The notes under the pieces were generated by a model. It had not been told where the DNA came from. It did no database searches and was given only the letters and a program-made list of their open reading frames with translations. This document shows, piece after piece, positions 1-8,158 of a DNA stretch of 64,000 bases. This DNA is from an uncultured Prevotella sp. Lineage in GTDB: Bacteria; Bacteroidota; Bacteroidia; Bacteroidales; Bacteroidaceae. The position numbers were made by a program, and so were the translations under genes. The stretch lies in assembly GCA_944320305.1 (NCBI GenBank), contig CALUGW010000011.1, positions 1 to 64,000 on the forward strand, read 5' to 3'. Every line of letters starts with the position of its first letter. The first letter of the stretch is position 1.

Positions 1-11
1 TGTTTATGTGG

Positions 12-53
12 GTTCCCCGTAGGCCTGGCGGCCTTTCGGGGAACTCTTTTTTT
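12..53 (+). terminator. Rho-independent terminator of an upstream gene
   Basis: GTTCCCCG (12-19) pairs with CGGGGAAC (37-44), with an inner AGGC/GCCT stem, followed by a T-rich tract. It should end a plus-strand gene lying before the window and separate it from dnaX. Confidence 0.85.
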
Positions 54-155
54 GTGCCACGCCGCCGGGGCGCGCCGGGCGGCAATGAATAGGCATCTAC
101 AGTCCAATCTTGTTATTTTTTTTGCGGAACAATGCCGTATCTCGTAAAAAATATG

Positions 156-163
156 TAAGTTTG
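156..163 (+). promoter_or_regulatory. -7 box of dnaX promoter
   Basis: TAAGTTTG fits the Bacteroidota -7 consensus TAnnTTTG and lies 30 bases before the ATG at 193. No clear -33 TTTG is seen at the usual spacing. Confidence 0.6.
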
Positions 164-192
164 CAGAACAAATTCGATTGTCCAAATCTTTT

Positions 193-2031
193 ATGGAAGA
201 ATACATTGTTTCGGCGCGTAAGTACAGACCGACTACGTTTGATTCTGTGGTCGGCCAGAAAGCCTTGACGACGACTTTGAAGAATGCTGTCAAGACAGGA
301 AAACTTGCCCATGCCTATTTGTTTTGCGGCCCTCGTGGGGTGGGAAAGACGACGTGTGCCCGCATTTTCGCCAAGGCGATAAACTGCCAGAATCCCACTG
401 CCGACGGTGAGGCTTGCAATGAGTGCGAGAGCTGCAAGGCTTTCACAGAGCAGCGTTCTTTCAATATATTTGAGCTTGACGCTGCAAGCAATAATTCCGT
501 GGAGCATATCAAGACTCTTATGGAGCAGACGCGCATTCCGCCGCAGGTCGGCCGCTATAAAGTTTTTATTATTGATGAGGTTCATATGTTGTCAACAGCC
601 GCCTTCAATGCGTTTCTTAAGACGCTGGAAGAGCCGCCTGCCCATGTCGTCTTTATTTTGGCGACAACGGAAAAGCACAAGATTTTGCCTACCATCCTGT
701 CACGATGCCAGATTTATGACTTTGAGCGGATGACCGTGAGGGAGACAATAGAGCATCTTAAACGGGTGGCCGGCAGTGAAGGGATAAAGTATGAGGAGGA
801 GGCTCTGGCGGTGATTGCCGAGAAAGCCGATGGCGGTATGCGTGACGCTCTTTCTATTTTTGACCAGGCTGCAAGTTTCTGTCAAGGTGACATTACTTAT
901 AAAAAGGTCATAGAAGACCTCAATGTGCTTGATTCGGACAATTATTTCCGCATTGTGGACCTTAGTTTGGAAAACAAGGTCAGCGAGATAATGGTGCTTC
1001 TTAATGCTATCATTAATAAGGGTTTTGACGGCGGGCTGCTGATTGGAGGCTTGGCCAGGCACATCCGTAATGTGCTCATGGCCAAGGATGAGAGTACACT
1101 GCCGTTGCTTGAGGTCAGCGAGCAGCAGCGTGCGCGTTACAAAGAGCAGGCCGTGAAGTGCGACAACCGCTTCCTCTTCAGTGCGCTGAAGCTGGCCAAC
1201 CAGTGTGACATAAATTACCGTCAGAGCAGCAACAAGCGTCTGCTTGTGGAGCTTACACTGATAGAGATAGCCCAAATCACCCAGCCGGACGACTTGCCGG
1301 TCGCGGGGCGCAGGCCCCGCAGATTGAAAAGCCTGTTTAAGAACCTTGTCCGTCAATCCCAGCCAGCAAAGCAGGCCCCGCAGGTAGCCTCGGCTGTGGA
1401 TGCTGACAGACAAACCAGCGGCAGTGTGCAGGATACCGCGCAGAGCCGTGTCGCAGAGAAATTCAGTGGTGTGGCAGAGCCGGAAAAGCACCAGGGTCAG
1501 CCGACTTCAAGCTATTCGTCTGCCAACCGCCCGCAGTTGAAGTCGAAGAACGGCTCGCTTGGCTTTTCGTGGAACAATCTGCGTGAAGCCTCGAAGCCAA
1601 AGAAGATGCAGATTGTGCCGGGCACTCTCGACGGGAAAATTGCCGCGTCTGAAGAGAATACCGAGCATCAGGAATTCTCACAGGCCGATCTTGAATTCCA
1701 GTGGATGTCGATGTGCAACCGTATGCCTCAGCGGCTGAGTGGCATTGCGGCGCGTATGAAGAACATGAGGCCTACCATAACTGTGCTTCCCGCCGTTGAG
1801 GTGGTTGTGGAGAACCAGATAATGCTTGACCAGATGCAGGCAATCAAGGGCAGCATCCAAAATACCCTTAAACTGTATCTCCACAATGTCGGCATAACTT
1901 TGGAGATGCGTCTGGCCGAGCATCAGGAGCAAGTGAAAGTTCTGACCCGCCGCGAGCAGTTCGACGAGATGAGCAAACAGAATCCCGCGATAGAAAAACT
2001 CCGCAGCCTGCTTGACCTTGAGCTGGCATAG
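193..2031 (+). CDS. dnaX: DNA polymerase III subunits gamma/tau
   Basis: Clamp-loader ATPase that loads the sliding clamp and tethers the replicative polymerase (612 aa). The AAA+ domain fills roughly the first 220 residues. It has Walker A GPRGVGKTT (46-54), a four-cysteine zinc module (Cys65, 75, 78, 81), Walker B IIDEVH (126-131) and a sensor region around LSRCQIYDF. The clamp-loader helical domain follows, then a linker rich in Gln, Pro and Ser, and a C-terminal tau-like region. The reading frame extends to a TTG at 178, but the ATG at 193 gives the family's usual beginning (MEEYIVSARKYRP). A -7 box lies just upstream, and a bidirectional terminator follows the stop codon. No frameshift signal for a separate gamma form was recognised. 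Confidence 0.97.
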   Translation: MEEYIVSARKYRPTTFDSVVGQKALTTTLKNAVKTGKLAHAYLFCGPRGVGKTTCARIFAKAINCQNPTADGEACNECESCKAFTEQRSFNIFELDAASNNSVEHIKTLMEQTRIPPQVGRYKVFIIDEVHMLSTAAFNAFLKTLEEPPAHVVFILATTEKHKILPTILSRCQIYDFERMTVRETIEHLKRVAGSEGIKYEEEALAVIAEKADGGMRDALSIFDQAASFCQGDITYKKVIEDLNVLDSDNYFRIVDLSLENKVSEIMVLLNAIINKGFDGGLLIGGLARHIRNVLMAKDESTLPLLEVSEQQRARYKEQAVKCDNRFLFSALKLANQCDINYRQSSNKRLLVELTLIEIAQITQPDDLPVAGRRPRRLKSLFKNLVRQSQPAKQAPQVASAVDADRQTSGSVQDTAQSRVAEKFSGVAEPEKHQGQPTSSYSSANRPQLKSKNGSLGFSWNNLREASKPKKMQIVPGTLDGKIAASEENTEHQEFSQADLEFQWMSMCNRMPQRLSGIAARMKNMRPTITVLPAVEVVVENQIMLDQMQAIKGSIQNTLKLYLHNVGITLEMRLAEHQEQVKVLTRREQFDEMSKQNPAIEKLRSLLDLELA

Positions 2032-2077
2032 GCGGAAAGCAAGATGCGGCAGTAATGTATAATCAGCCGGGAGTCTG

Positions 2078-2137
2078 AAAAAACTCATTTAAACTTCTCC
2101 GGAAAATGAAGCGTGGGAAGTTTAAATGAGTTTTTTT
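2078..2137. terminator. Bidirectional terminator between dnaX and plsC
   Basis: An A-rich left arm (2078-2096) pairs perfectly with GAAGTTTAAATGAG plus a T run (2117-2137). The genes converge here, so the hairpin serves both strands. Confidence 0.9.
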
Positions 2138-2174
2138 ATTTCCCATAAACGTTCAGCAGCAATTCCTGCCAAGA

Positions 2175-2945
2175 TTATTGGTTAGGATTTTCCATGAATC
2201 CCTGATATTCTGGATCAAGAGAACTCATAACCGAATCGTAGCTCTGGTGCATTATTGCCTGGATATTGCGCGGCCCTTTATCCACGGGGTATATCGGTTG
2301 GTGGATAGTGAGGCGCAACGGATGCCAGTGCACCCAGTGCCAGTCACGAGTTCTCGGCATTATGTCGAATGAACCGTTTATGGTCAGCGGCACGATAGGC
2401 AGCTGAAGTTCGTCAGCAAGGGCAAAAGCTCCTTTCTTAAATACTCCCATATGGCCGTTAAAAGAGCGTGATCCCTCAGGGAAAACCACCAAGCTCATGC
2501 CACTCTGTAGCGTGTTGCGGGCCACGTCATAAGTTTCCTTTATCTTTGTAGGGCTGCGGCGGTCAACGAAAATGTGGTGGGCGGCCTTGCAGGCAAAGCC
2601 CACAAAAGGAATCTTCATTATGCCGCGTTTCATCATCCACTTGAAATTGCGGCCGAGAAAGCCGTAAATCAAGAAGATGTCGAACGCTCCCTGATGGTTT
2701 GAAACAAACACGTACGACTGTCCGTCCTCCATATTCTCGCGCCCTTCCACTGTTACAGGTATAAGGAAAAGGCGCACCACAAGCCATGACCAGCATTTGC
2801 CGGGATAATATCCCCAAAAGTGTCCGTTGCCAATCAGACAGCCGATTGTGGTAACAAGAGCGGTAATAATGGTTGCCAGAATTGTGAGTGGCAGTGCCAC
2901 GCAAAGCTGGTACAAGCGGTACAAGCACTTCAAAAAGACATTCAT
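2175..2945 (-). CDS. plsC: 1-acyl-sn-glycerol-3-phosphate acyltransferase
   Basis: Membrane acyltransferase that makes phosphatidic acid from lysophosphatidic acid in phospholipid synthesis (256 aa). It has an N-terminal hydrophobic segment (about residues 12-40). The family catalytic motif HX4D is NHQGAFD (His84, Asp88), and the substrate-binding block is FPEGSR (155-160). It is the last gene of a minus-strand run (lipoprotein, pyrC, MetH activation domain, phosphoesterase, plsC), 62 bases after the phosphoesterase gene. I see no separate promoter in that gap, so co-transcription is likely. The exact acyl donor cannot be read from the sequence. Confidence 0.9.
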   Translation of the reverse strand: MNVFLKCLYRLYQLCVALPLTILATIITALVTTIGCLIGNGHFWGYYPGKCWSWLVVRLFLIPVTVEGRENMEDGQSYVFVSNHQGAFDIFLIYGFLGRNFKWMMKRGIMKIPFVGFACKAAHHIFVDRRSPTKIKETYDVARNTLQSGMSLVVFPEGSRSFNGHMGVFKKGAFALADELQLPIVPLTINGSFDIMPRTRDWHWVHWHPLRLTIHQPIYPVDKGPRNIQAIMHQSYDSVMSSLDPEYQGFMENPNQ

Positions 2946-3007
2946 ATCAATTATTTACATTTTTCATTCTTCATCGTTTTCATTCGTAATATTGCCAGAA
3001 GCGCACG

Positions 3008-4177
3008 TCACTTTCTGTGAAGCGTTATGACAACAATCTCTCCCGGCACGCCGAACCGGAACGGCAGGAAGCCTCCAAGCCCAGTGCTGACATAAAGGTC
3101 GCGGCCGTCTTCGGAATAGAGTCCGCCCCATTCTTTGTATTTGAAAGCGACAGGCGACCACCCGAACATCACAAACTGCATGGCGTGGGTGTGGCCGCTG
3201 AGTGTCAGCTGTGCATTGCTCTCAGGCAGAATCGTCCGCCTCCAGCATGAAGGGTCGTGCTGAAGCATCACGACAAAAGCTCCGTCAGCCACCCCTTTCA
3301 GTGTCCGGCTTATGTTGCCGCGTGCCGGTGAGCGCTTGCTTTCGCCGTCATTCTCCATGCCGGCTATTACCAAAGAGTCTGCTCCACGGCGCAAAATGCG
3401 GTTCTCGTTGAGCAAAAGCGTCCATCCCATCCTCCGCTGCAAGTCCTTCATCTCACGGCAGTTGGCCGTCTTTACTTCATCGTTTGCTGAGATATAGTCT
3501 GCATAATCATGGTTGCCGAGCACAGAAAACACTCCATCGTGGGCACGCACGGCCCCAAGCACAGGCACAAACGGCCTCACTTCGGCAGGACGCATATTCT
3601 GCAAGTCACCTGTAAAAACGACCATGTCGGCATTTTGCGCGTTGATGCTGTCTACAGCCCTCTCCAGCAGATAGTCGCGGCTGGTGGTGTATGTTCCAAC
3701 GTGGGCGTCAGAGAATTGCACGATGCGGTATCCGTCGAAAGCCTCAGGCAAATCGTCAAAAACAAGATCCACGCGCTTGATTTCCAGCTTGTCAAAACCC
3801 ACGGTGGAGCCATAGACGAGCACGAACCACTGGAATGCCACAAGGACAAGGCCGACATGGTTTCCATAGTTGCGCCTCAGGTGAAACAGATTCTTTATGC
3901 CAAGACCGATGACGGAGCAAAGAGCGAACACAAAATTTGGCACAACGAGCAGGCCGATGAGGAACAGATAGAAGTTGAGCACTGTTGTGTCGGCCGGTGC
4001 AAAATCCTTATGCGTGGCCATGGCAACCGTGAAGACTGCCATGACAAATCCCGGCAGCCACCACAACATTCGCACCGGCACGCGCCCAATGCGCTTGTTT
4101 CTTAGATAGCGCACGTCAACATAAAGGCACGGCAGCACTATCATTATCAGCAAATAAACAAATACTCTGGCTATCAT
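3008..4177 (-). CDS. Membrane-anchored metallophosphoesterase
   Basis: Calcineurin-like phosphoesterase (389 aa) with four hydrophobic segments in the first 120 residues and the catalytic domain behind them. The metal-binding motifs appear in order: SDAHVGTY, FTGDLQN, LGNHDYAD, QHDP and SGHTHAMQ. This layout matches the YkuE/YaeI-like group, some of which act on UDP-diacylglucosamine or other lipids; the substrate here is unknown. Its start directly abuts the stop of the MetH activation-domain gene (4178), so translation is probably coupled. Confidence 0.85.
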   Translation of the reverse strand: MIARVFVYLLIMIVLPCLYVDVRYLRNKRIGRVPVRMLWWLPGFVMAVFTVAMATHKDFAPADTTVLNFYLFLIGLLVVPNFVFALCSVIGLGIKNLFHLRRNYGNHVGLVLVAFQWFVLVYGSTVGFDKLEIKRVDLVFDDLPEAFDGYRIVQFSDAHVGTYTTSRDYLLERAVDSINAQNADMVVFTGDLQNMRPAEVRPFVPVLGAVRAHDGVFSVLGNHDYADYISANDEVKTANCREMKDLQRRMGWTLLLNENRILRRGADSLVIAGMENDGESKRSPARGNISRTLKGVADGAFVVMLQHDPSCWRRTILPESNAQLTLSGHTHAMQFVMFGWSPVAFKYKEWGGLYSEDGRDLYVSTGLGGFLPFRFGVPGEIVVITLHRK

Positions 4178-4987
4178 CTATTCTATATTTGCAATCAAGA
4201 ATTTTCTTATCACAGCTTTTGGCACTCCCCGCCGGCTGGCGTAATCGGCAAGCTGGTCGCCACCAATGCGTCCTACAGAGAAGTATCGTGCCGCAGGATG
4301 GGCCATCATAAGCCCACTGACGCTGGCGTGCGGAATCATCGCTCCGTTTTCTGTAAGTTTTATTCCGATGTCACTAAAGCGGATGATGTCGTTCAAGACA
4401 AAATTTATCCCCATGTCAGGCAGTGACGGATAGCCCACGGCGGGCCTTATTCCAGCAAACTTCTCGGCGTGCAGCTCATCCATTGAGAGCTGTTCGTCAG
4501 GGGCATATCCCCAATACCGGCGGCGCACCTGCTCGTGAAGCAGCTCGGCTGCGGCCTCGGCAAGCCTTGTGGCCAGCAGCCGCGCGGTCATGTTCTGATA
4601 CTCGTCAGCGGCGAAGTCGGTCTCAAGACCCATGTCGACAGTTGTGGCGAAGATGCCCATGCGGTCAGGTCTGCCTCCTGAGAGCGGTCGGATGAAGTCG
4701 GCAAGCGACAGGCATACGCCGCATCTTGCATCCGGGTGCTGTTGCCTCAGCATTGGTATCGTCACGCCGTCAAATCGTATATCGTCGCCGTCGGAGTTTG
4801 CTGTGCCGAGCATGAATAGCGCATGTACACCGTAGCGGTGTGCCCATCGGTCGAGAAACATCATGGCCTCGTCGCGCAGCCTTTCCTGGCCGGCCTTGTC
4901 TTTTACCTGCCAGGCGTAGAAGTAATAGGCCCAGTTGATATAAGGTGTTACCTCTTTTATGCTGTAAGTAAGTTTTCTGCGCATCAT
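4178..4987 (-). CDS. Stand-alone MetH activation-domain protein
   Basis: Resembles only the C-terminal AdoMet-binding activation module of cobalamin-dependent methionine synthase (Met_synt_B12), at 269 aa instead of a 1,200-residue MetH. Family landmarks are the early TPYINWAYYFYAWQ block (14-27), the AdoMet-binding RPAVGYP (181-187), IKLTENGAMIPHASVSG, and SVGRIGGDQLADYASRRG near the end. In MetH this module reductively methylates inactive cob(II)alamin. A free version suggests a split MetH whose catalytic part is encoded elsewhere. The gene overlaps the pyrC stop by 4 bases and abuts the phosphoesterase gene. No homocysteine-, folate- or B12-binding domain is encoded in this window for it. 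Confidence 0.85.
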   Translation of the reverse strand: MMRRKLTYSIKEVTPYINWAYYFYAWQVKDKAGQERLRDEAMMFLDRWAHRYGVHALFMLGTANSDGDDIRFDGVTIPMLRQQHPDARCGVCLSLADFIRPLSGGRPDRMGIFATTVDMGLETDFAADEYQNMTARLLATRLAEAAAELLHEQVRRRYWGYAPDEQLSMDELHAEKFAGIRPAVGYPSLPDMGINFVLNDIIRFSDIGIKLTENGAMIPHASVSGLMMAHPAARYFSVGRIGGDQLADYASRRGVPKAVIRKFLIANIE

Positions 4988-6315
4988 TTATTGTGGCAAA
5001 ACTCCACGGCCTGGCCTTTGTGCCCACTGCCAACACGTCCTCTTTCATAGACCACGTGGCCGTTGCAAATGGTGTGTTCCACCCGCCACTGATAGACGTG
5101 GCCTTCCATCGGACTCCATCCGCATTTGCTTTCAATTATGGCAGGAGTTACTGTCCACGGACTGTCCGGCCTCACTATGGCAATGTCCGCCTTGTAGCCC
5201 GGTCTGATAAAGCCACGCCGGCATACGCCAAAAAGGCGTGCGGGATTGTGGCACATCAGCTCCACAAGGCGGCAAAGTGTGAGCGTTCCGCAATCGACAA
5301 GTTCGAGCATGGTGGGCAGTGAGAATTGTATCATCGGCATGCCGGAGGCAGCACGCACGCACCCTCCCTGCTTCTGGGTCGGCAAGTGGGGGGCGTGGTC
5401 AGTGCCTATGGTTGTGATTCTGCCGTCTGTGAGCGCTCTGCGCAGGGCGTTGCGGTCGGCCTCCGATTTGATGGCAGGGTTCACCTTTATCCGTGCTCCC
5501 AATCTGGAATAGTCGCTGTCGGTGAAGTACAAGTGCCCCACAACTGCCTCTGCTGTGATATTGGGTGCTTTGCCGAAGAGGTCAAGCTCGCCTGCCGTTG
5601 AGACGTGGGCGACATGGAGGCGTGTGCCATACTTCATGGCCAGGCTAACGGCCTGCTGTGTGCTGGCGAGGCAGGCTTCAGAACAGCGTATCCAGGGATG
5701 GAATGCCACGTCCGGATCGTCGCCGTAGCGGCTGCGGGCTGCTGCCATCCTGGCATTTATGATATTGGTGTCCTCGCAGTGCGCCATCAGCGGCAGAGTG
5801 GCCGACCTGAAAATGCGCTCCAGAGATTCCGTCCTGTCCACAAGCATATTGCCTGTAGAGAATCCCATGAAGAGCTTGATGCCGGGAATCCTGCTGCCGT
5901 CGAGGCTGTCAAAAAGATCTGTGTTGTCGTTGGTGGCGCCGAAAAAAAACGAGTAATTCACGTGGCTCTCCTGTGCTGCACGGCAGAATTTGTCATCAAG
6001 AGCCTCCAGCGTGGTGGTCTGCGGCACGGTGTTGGGCATATCAAAAAATGTCGTCACCCCTCCGGCCGCCGCCGCCCGGCTCTCGCTTTCTATGTCGGCC
6101 TTGTCTGTCAGCCCCGGCTCGCGAAAGTGCACGTGGCTGTCTATGACACCCGGCATGACGTAGCACCCAGTGGCGTCAATCACTCTGTCAAATGGTGCCG
6201 TTGGGGTGCTGCCGTCCGTTATTATGTCTGCTATCAGGTCATCGTCAACAATGAGCGAGCCTTTAAACTCTTTTGCCTCATTGACAATCGTGGCATTGTG
6301 TATTAACAGCTTCAT
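4984..6315 (-). CDS. pyrC: Dihydroorotase
   Basis: Zinc enzyme that closes carbamoyl aspartate to dihydroorotate in pyrimidine synthesis (443 aa, the long class-I type). It has the amidohydrolase signature DSHVHFREPG (metal ligands His61 and His63), a later GTDHAPHL motif, and an ARLFG-type C-terminal motif typical of the family. It starts 6 bases after the stop of the DUF4369 lipoprotein gene and overlaps the next gene by 4 bases, so it sits inside an operon driven from about 7174-7204. Confidence 0.95.
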   Translation of the reverse strand: MKLLIHNATIVNEAKEFKGSLIVDDDLIADIITDGSTPTAPFDRVIDATGCYVMPGVIDSHVHFREPGLTDKADIESESRAAAAGGVTTFFDMPNTVPQTTTLEALDDKFCRAAQESHVNYSFFFGATNDNTDLFDSLDGSRIPGIKLFMGFSTGNMLVDRTESLERIFRSATLPLMAHCEDTNIINARMAAARSRYGDDPDVAFHPWIRCSEACLASTQQAVSLAMKYGTRLHVAHVSTAGELDLFGKAPNITAEAVVGHLYFTDSDYSRLGARIKVNPAIKSEADRNALRRALTDGRITTIGTDHAPHLPTQKQGGCVRAASGMPMIQFSLPTMLELVDCGTLTLCRLVELMCHNPARLFGVCRRGFIRPGYKADIAIVRPDSPWTVTPAIIESKCGWSPMEGHVYQWRVEHTICNGHVVYERGRVGSGHKGQAVEFCHNK

Positions 6316-6321
6316 GGCCGG

Positions 6322-7140
6322 TCAGTGTGAAAAGTTGGCGTTGTTGTCAAGCAGAGCCGTGTCGGCAGACTGCTTGGCTGTGGGGCTGTCTGCAGCCGGA
6401 ACCGTCTCGCCTTGTGGCTGGCTGTCGCCCGAGGGCGGCACGTCAAAGCCCTGCATTCTGGCCTCGTTCTCACTTGCCGTGCGGTAATATTCCTTGACGT
6501 ATGGGTTGTTCTTGAACTTCTCGGTGGCCTTGCTCATTATCTGTTCTATCTGCGGCGTAAGTATGGGGTATTTGAAACCGCTTGTAATCATCATAAACAC
6601 TCCCGGACCCAGCACGTTGTCGAAATTGTCCGATATGAACGTTGTCACCAGCTTGTCTTCGGCCTCGGTTATGCTTGCGGCCTCGCGCAGCAGAGTGTCG
6701 TTGATGGAGTCCTCGTCGATGCCGTCGAGCATCATCTGTGCCTGGCGGTGTGACAGTTCGTCCATGCGGTTGGCCAGCTGCTTGTGCTTGTCGAGAAAGA
6801 CATAGAGCTTCTCGTTAAGTGGAGTGCCGCTGACTTTCTGCCCCGTGTTGTCAATATTTATCATTATGTTGCCCTGCTCAAGCACCACCGGCATCAGCCC
6901 CTCGTTGTCCATGAAGAGTGTGGCCATGCGCACCGTGTCGAGTATTCCGTTGAAATGAAACTCGCCATGTATGACAGCACACGAGTCAAGGCTGTGCAAC
7001 TCGTTGTCTTTCACGGTCTTCAGATACAGCTTGCTGCCGTCAAGCGACGAAACTGATGATGACCCTTCAACATTATACGAGTTGGCGCAGGATGATAGCA
7101 ATACTGCCGTCAATGCCGCAACAGGTATGATTTTTTTCAT
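6322..7140 (-). CDS. DUF4369-type lipoprotein
   Basis: Predicted lipoprotein of 272 aa. MKKIIPVAALTAVLLSSC gives a signal peptide with lipobox LSSC, so the mature protein begins at Cys18. The next 90 residues (GSKLYLKT, DSCAVIHGEFHFNG, GNIMINID) look like the N-terminal DUF4369 domain found in many Bacteroidales thioredoxin-like lipoproteins. No CxxC thioredoxin domain follows; the rest is helical with a Pro/Gln/Ala tail. The open frame runs upstream to 7398, but the promoter at 7174-7204 excludes that start. In-frame ATGs at 7158 and 7161 are possible alternatives. It is the first gene of the pyrC operon. Function unknown. Confidence 0.75.
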   Translation of the reverse strand: MKKIIPVAALTAVLLSSCANSYNVEGSSSVSSLDGSKLYLKTVKDNELHSLDSCAVIHGEFHFNGILDTVRMATLFMDNEGLMPVVLEQGNIMINIDNTGQKVSGTPLNEKLYVFLDKHKQLANRMDELSHRQAQMMLDGIDEDSINDTLLREAASITEAEDKLVTTFISDNFDNVLGPGVFMMITSGFKYPILTPQIEQIMSKATEKFKNNPYVKEYYRTASENEARMQGFDVPPSGDSQPQGETVPAADSPTAKQSADTALLDNNANFSH

Positions 7141-7173
7141 AGGAGATTCTGTTTCCATCATTATTTTATACGG

Positions 7174-7204
7174 CAAATGTACAATGTTATGATGAAGTGA
7201 GAAA
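7174..7204 (-). promoter_or_regulatory. Promoter of the lipoprotein-pyrC operon
   Basis: On the minus strand TACATTTG (7174-7181) is a -7 box, and TTTC (7201-7204) lies 19 bases upstream as a near-consensus -33 box. It sets the lipoprotein start downstream of about 7167. Confidence 0.65.
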
Positions 7205-7240
7205 AAAATTTCATTCAATTTAAAACAAAAACACGGCGAT

Positions 7241-7642
7241 TTAGTTTTTTTTGGCCTCCTTTTCCAGCTCGGCGCCGATGCGGTGGGTGGAGTAGAGCTG
7301 CAGAATGGCGCCTGCCAGCAGTGCCACCACCCAATTGTTGTGAACGTAATTAAGATAGTCCCAGAGCCTGAGTCCCATGAAGTTGCCCTGATTGGCAAAC
7401 ATCAGCGCTGCCGCAAGCAGGAAGAAAATATCGCTAACGACCATGATGCGGCGCAGGCGCCGTATTGTCAGATTCTGTCCGTCGTAGGTCTGCTTGAGTT
7501 GCATCAGCACGAAGGCGAGCGCGCCAACGGCAAACACATAGGGCGCCCACCTCTGAGCCAAAGCGCCGGCGGCACTGCCCACAACCATGAGTGCCCCTCC
7601 GAGCAAGAGGATTATGCTTTCAGTTCTGTTCAGCTGTTTCAT
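7241..7642 (-). CDS. Small four-helix membrane protein, function unknown
   Basis: 133 aa with four predicted membrane segments (about residues 9-28, 33-48, 66-83 and 100-117) and a lysine-rich cytoplasmic tail. It overlaps the DivIC-like gene by 23 bases, so the two are very likely translated together. I recognise it only as a conserved Bacteroidales-type small membrane protein next to the division gene. A role in the envelope or in division is inferred from position alone. Confidence 0.7.
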   Translation of the reverse strand: MKQLNRTESIILLLGGALMVVGSAAGALAQRWAPYVFAVGALAFVLMQLKQTYDGQNLTIRRLRRIMVVSDIFFLLAAALMFANQGNFMGLRLWDYLNYVHNNWVVALLAGAILQLYSTHRIGAELEKEAKKN

Positions 7643-7976
7643 CTGTGTATTCTGTTTTTGAAGGCTTGTCGTCGCTCAGCACAAAGATGTCCTCGTCGTC
7701 CATCTTCATGAAATAGCGCTCGCGGGCAATTTTCTCTATTGCCTTCGGATCCGAATTGAGATGCCGCAGCTGGGCCTTGTCACGTTCGTACTGGTTGCGG
7801 TAGTGGTTTATTTCCGCCTGAAGGTCGTCTATCGTGCGTTTGTTGCGTATGTGGCTCCACACGCTGTTCTCGTCGAGAAACCCCACAATCGCCACTCCCG
7901 CCGCAAATACCACAGCGTATTTGAGCCATCTCGACCTGCGGATGCGGCCAGCCATCAGCTTAATGTGTTTCTTCAT
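7620..7976 (-). CDS. Septum formation initiator, DivIC/FtsB family
   Basis: 118 aa with the classic bitopic layout: a basic cytoplasmic start (residues 1-20), one membrane segment (about 21-34), then a coiled coil (about 45-75). The conserved family end follows: DPKAIEKIARERYFMKM, then an acidic tail. In the family this protein joins FtsL and FtsQ (DivIB) in the divisome. It has its own upstream -7 box and overlaps the following membrane-protein gene. Confidence 0.85.
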   Translation of the reverse strand: MKKHIKLMAGRIRRSRWLKYAVVFAAGVAIVGFLDENSVWSHIRNKRTIDDLQAEINHYRNQYERDKAQLRHLNSDPKAIEKIARERYFMKMDDEDIFVLSDDKPSKTEYTDETAEQN

Positions 7977-8028
7977 CTGCGTTTTGTTCGTTCTGAAAGC
8001 ATGGTGCTCTTCACATAATTGCTAAATG

Positions 8029-8036
8029 CAAAGATA
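8029..8036 (-). promoter_or_regulatory. -7 box of the divIC-like operon
   Basis: On the minus strand this reads TATCTTTG, a match to TAnnTTTG, 53 bases before the ATG at 7976. No clear -33 box. Confidence 0.6.
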
Positions 8037-8158
8037 CGTATAAAAAATCACTTCCGGCATCTTGCGCCTGCAGTTTTAGGTTTATTTTAGGATTCCAACA
8101 CGTGTGGGCAAGCCAAAAGCCTGTGGCCGTTCCGTTGTCTGCGCCGGTGTCGGCCGGC

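Noticed and set aside
7141..7398. N-terminal extension of the DUF4369 lipoprotein
   Set aside because: It overlaps the neighbouring membrane-protein gene and the promoter at 7174-7204, and would bury the signal peptide.
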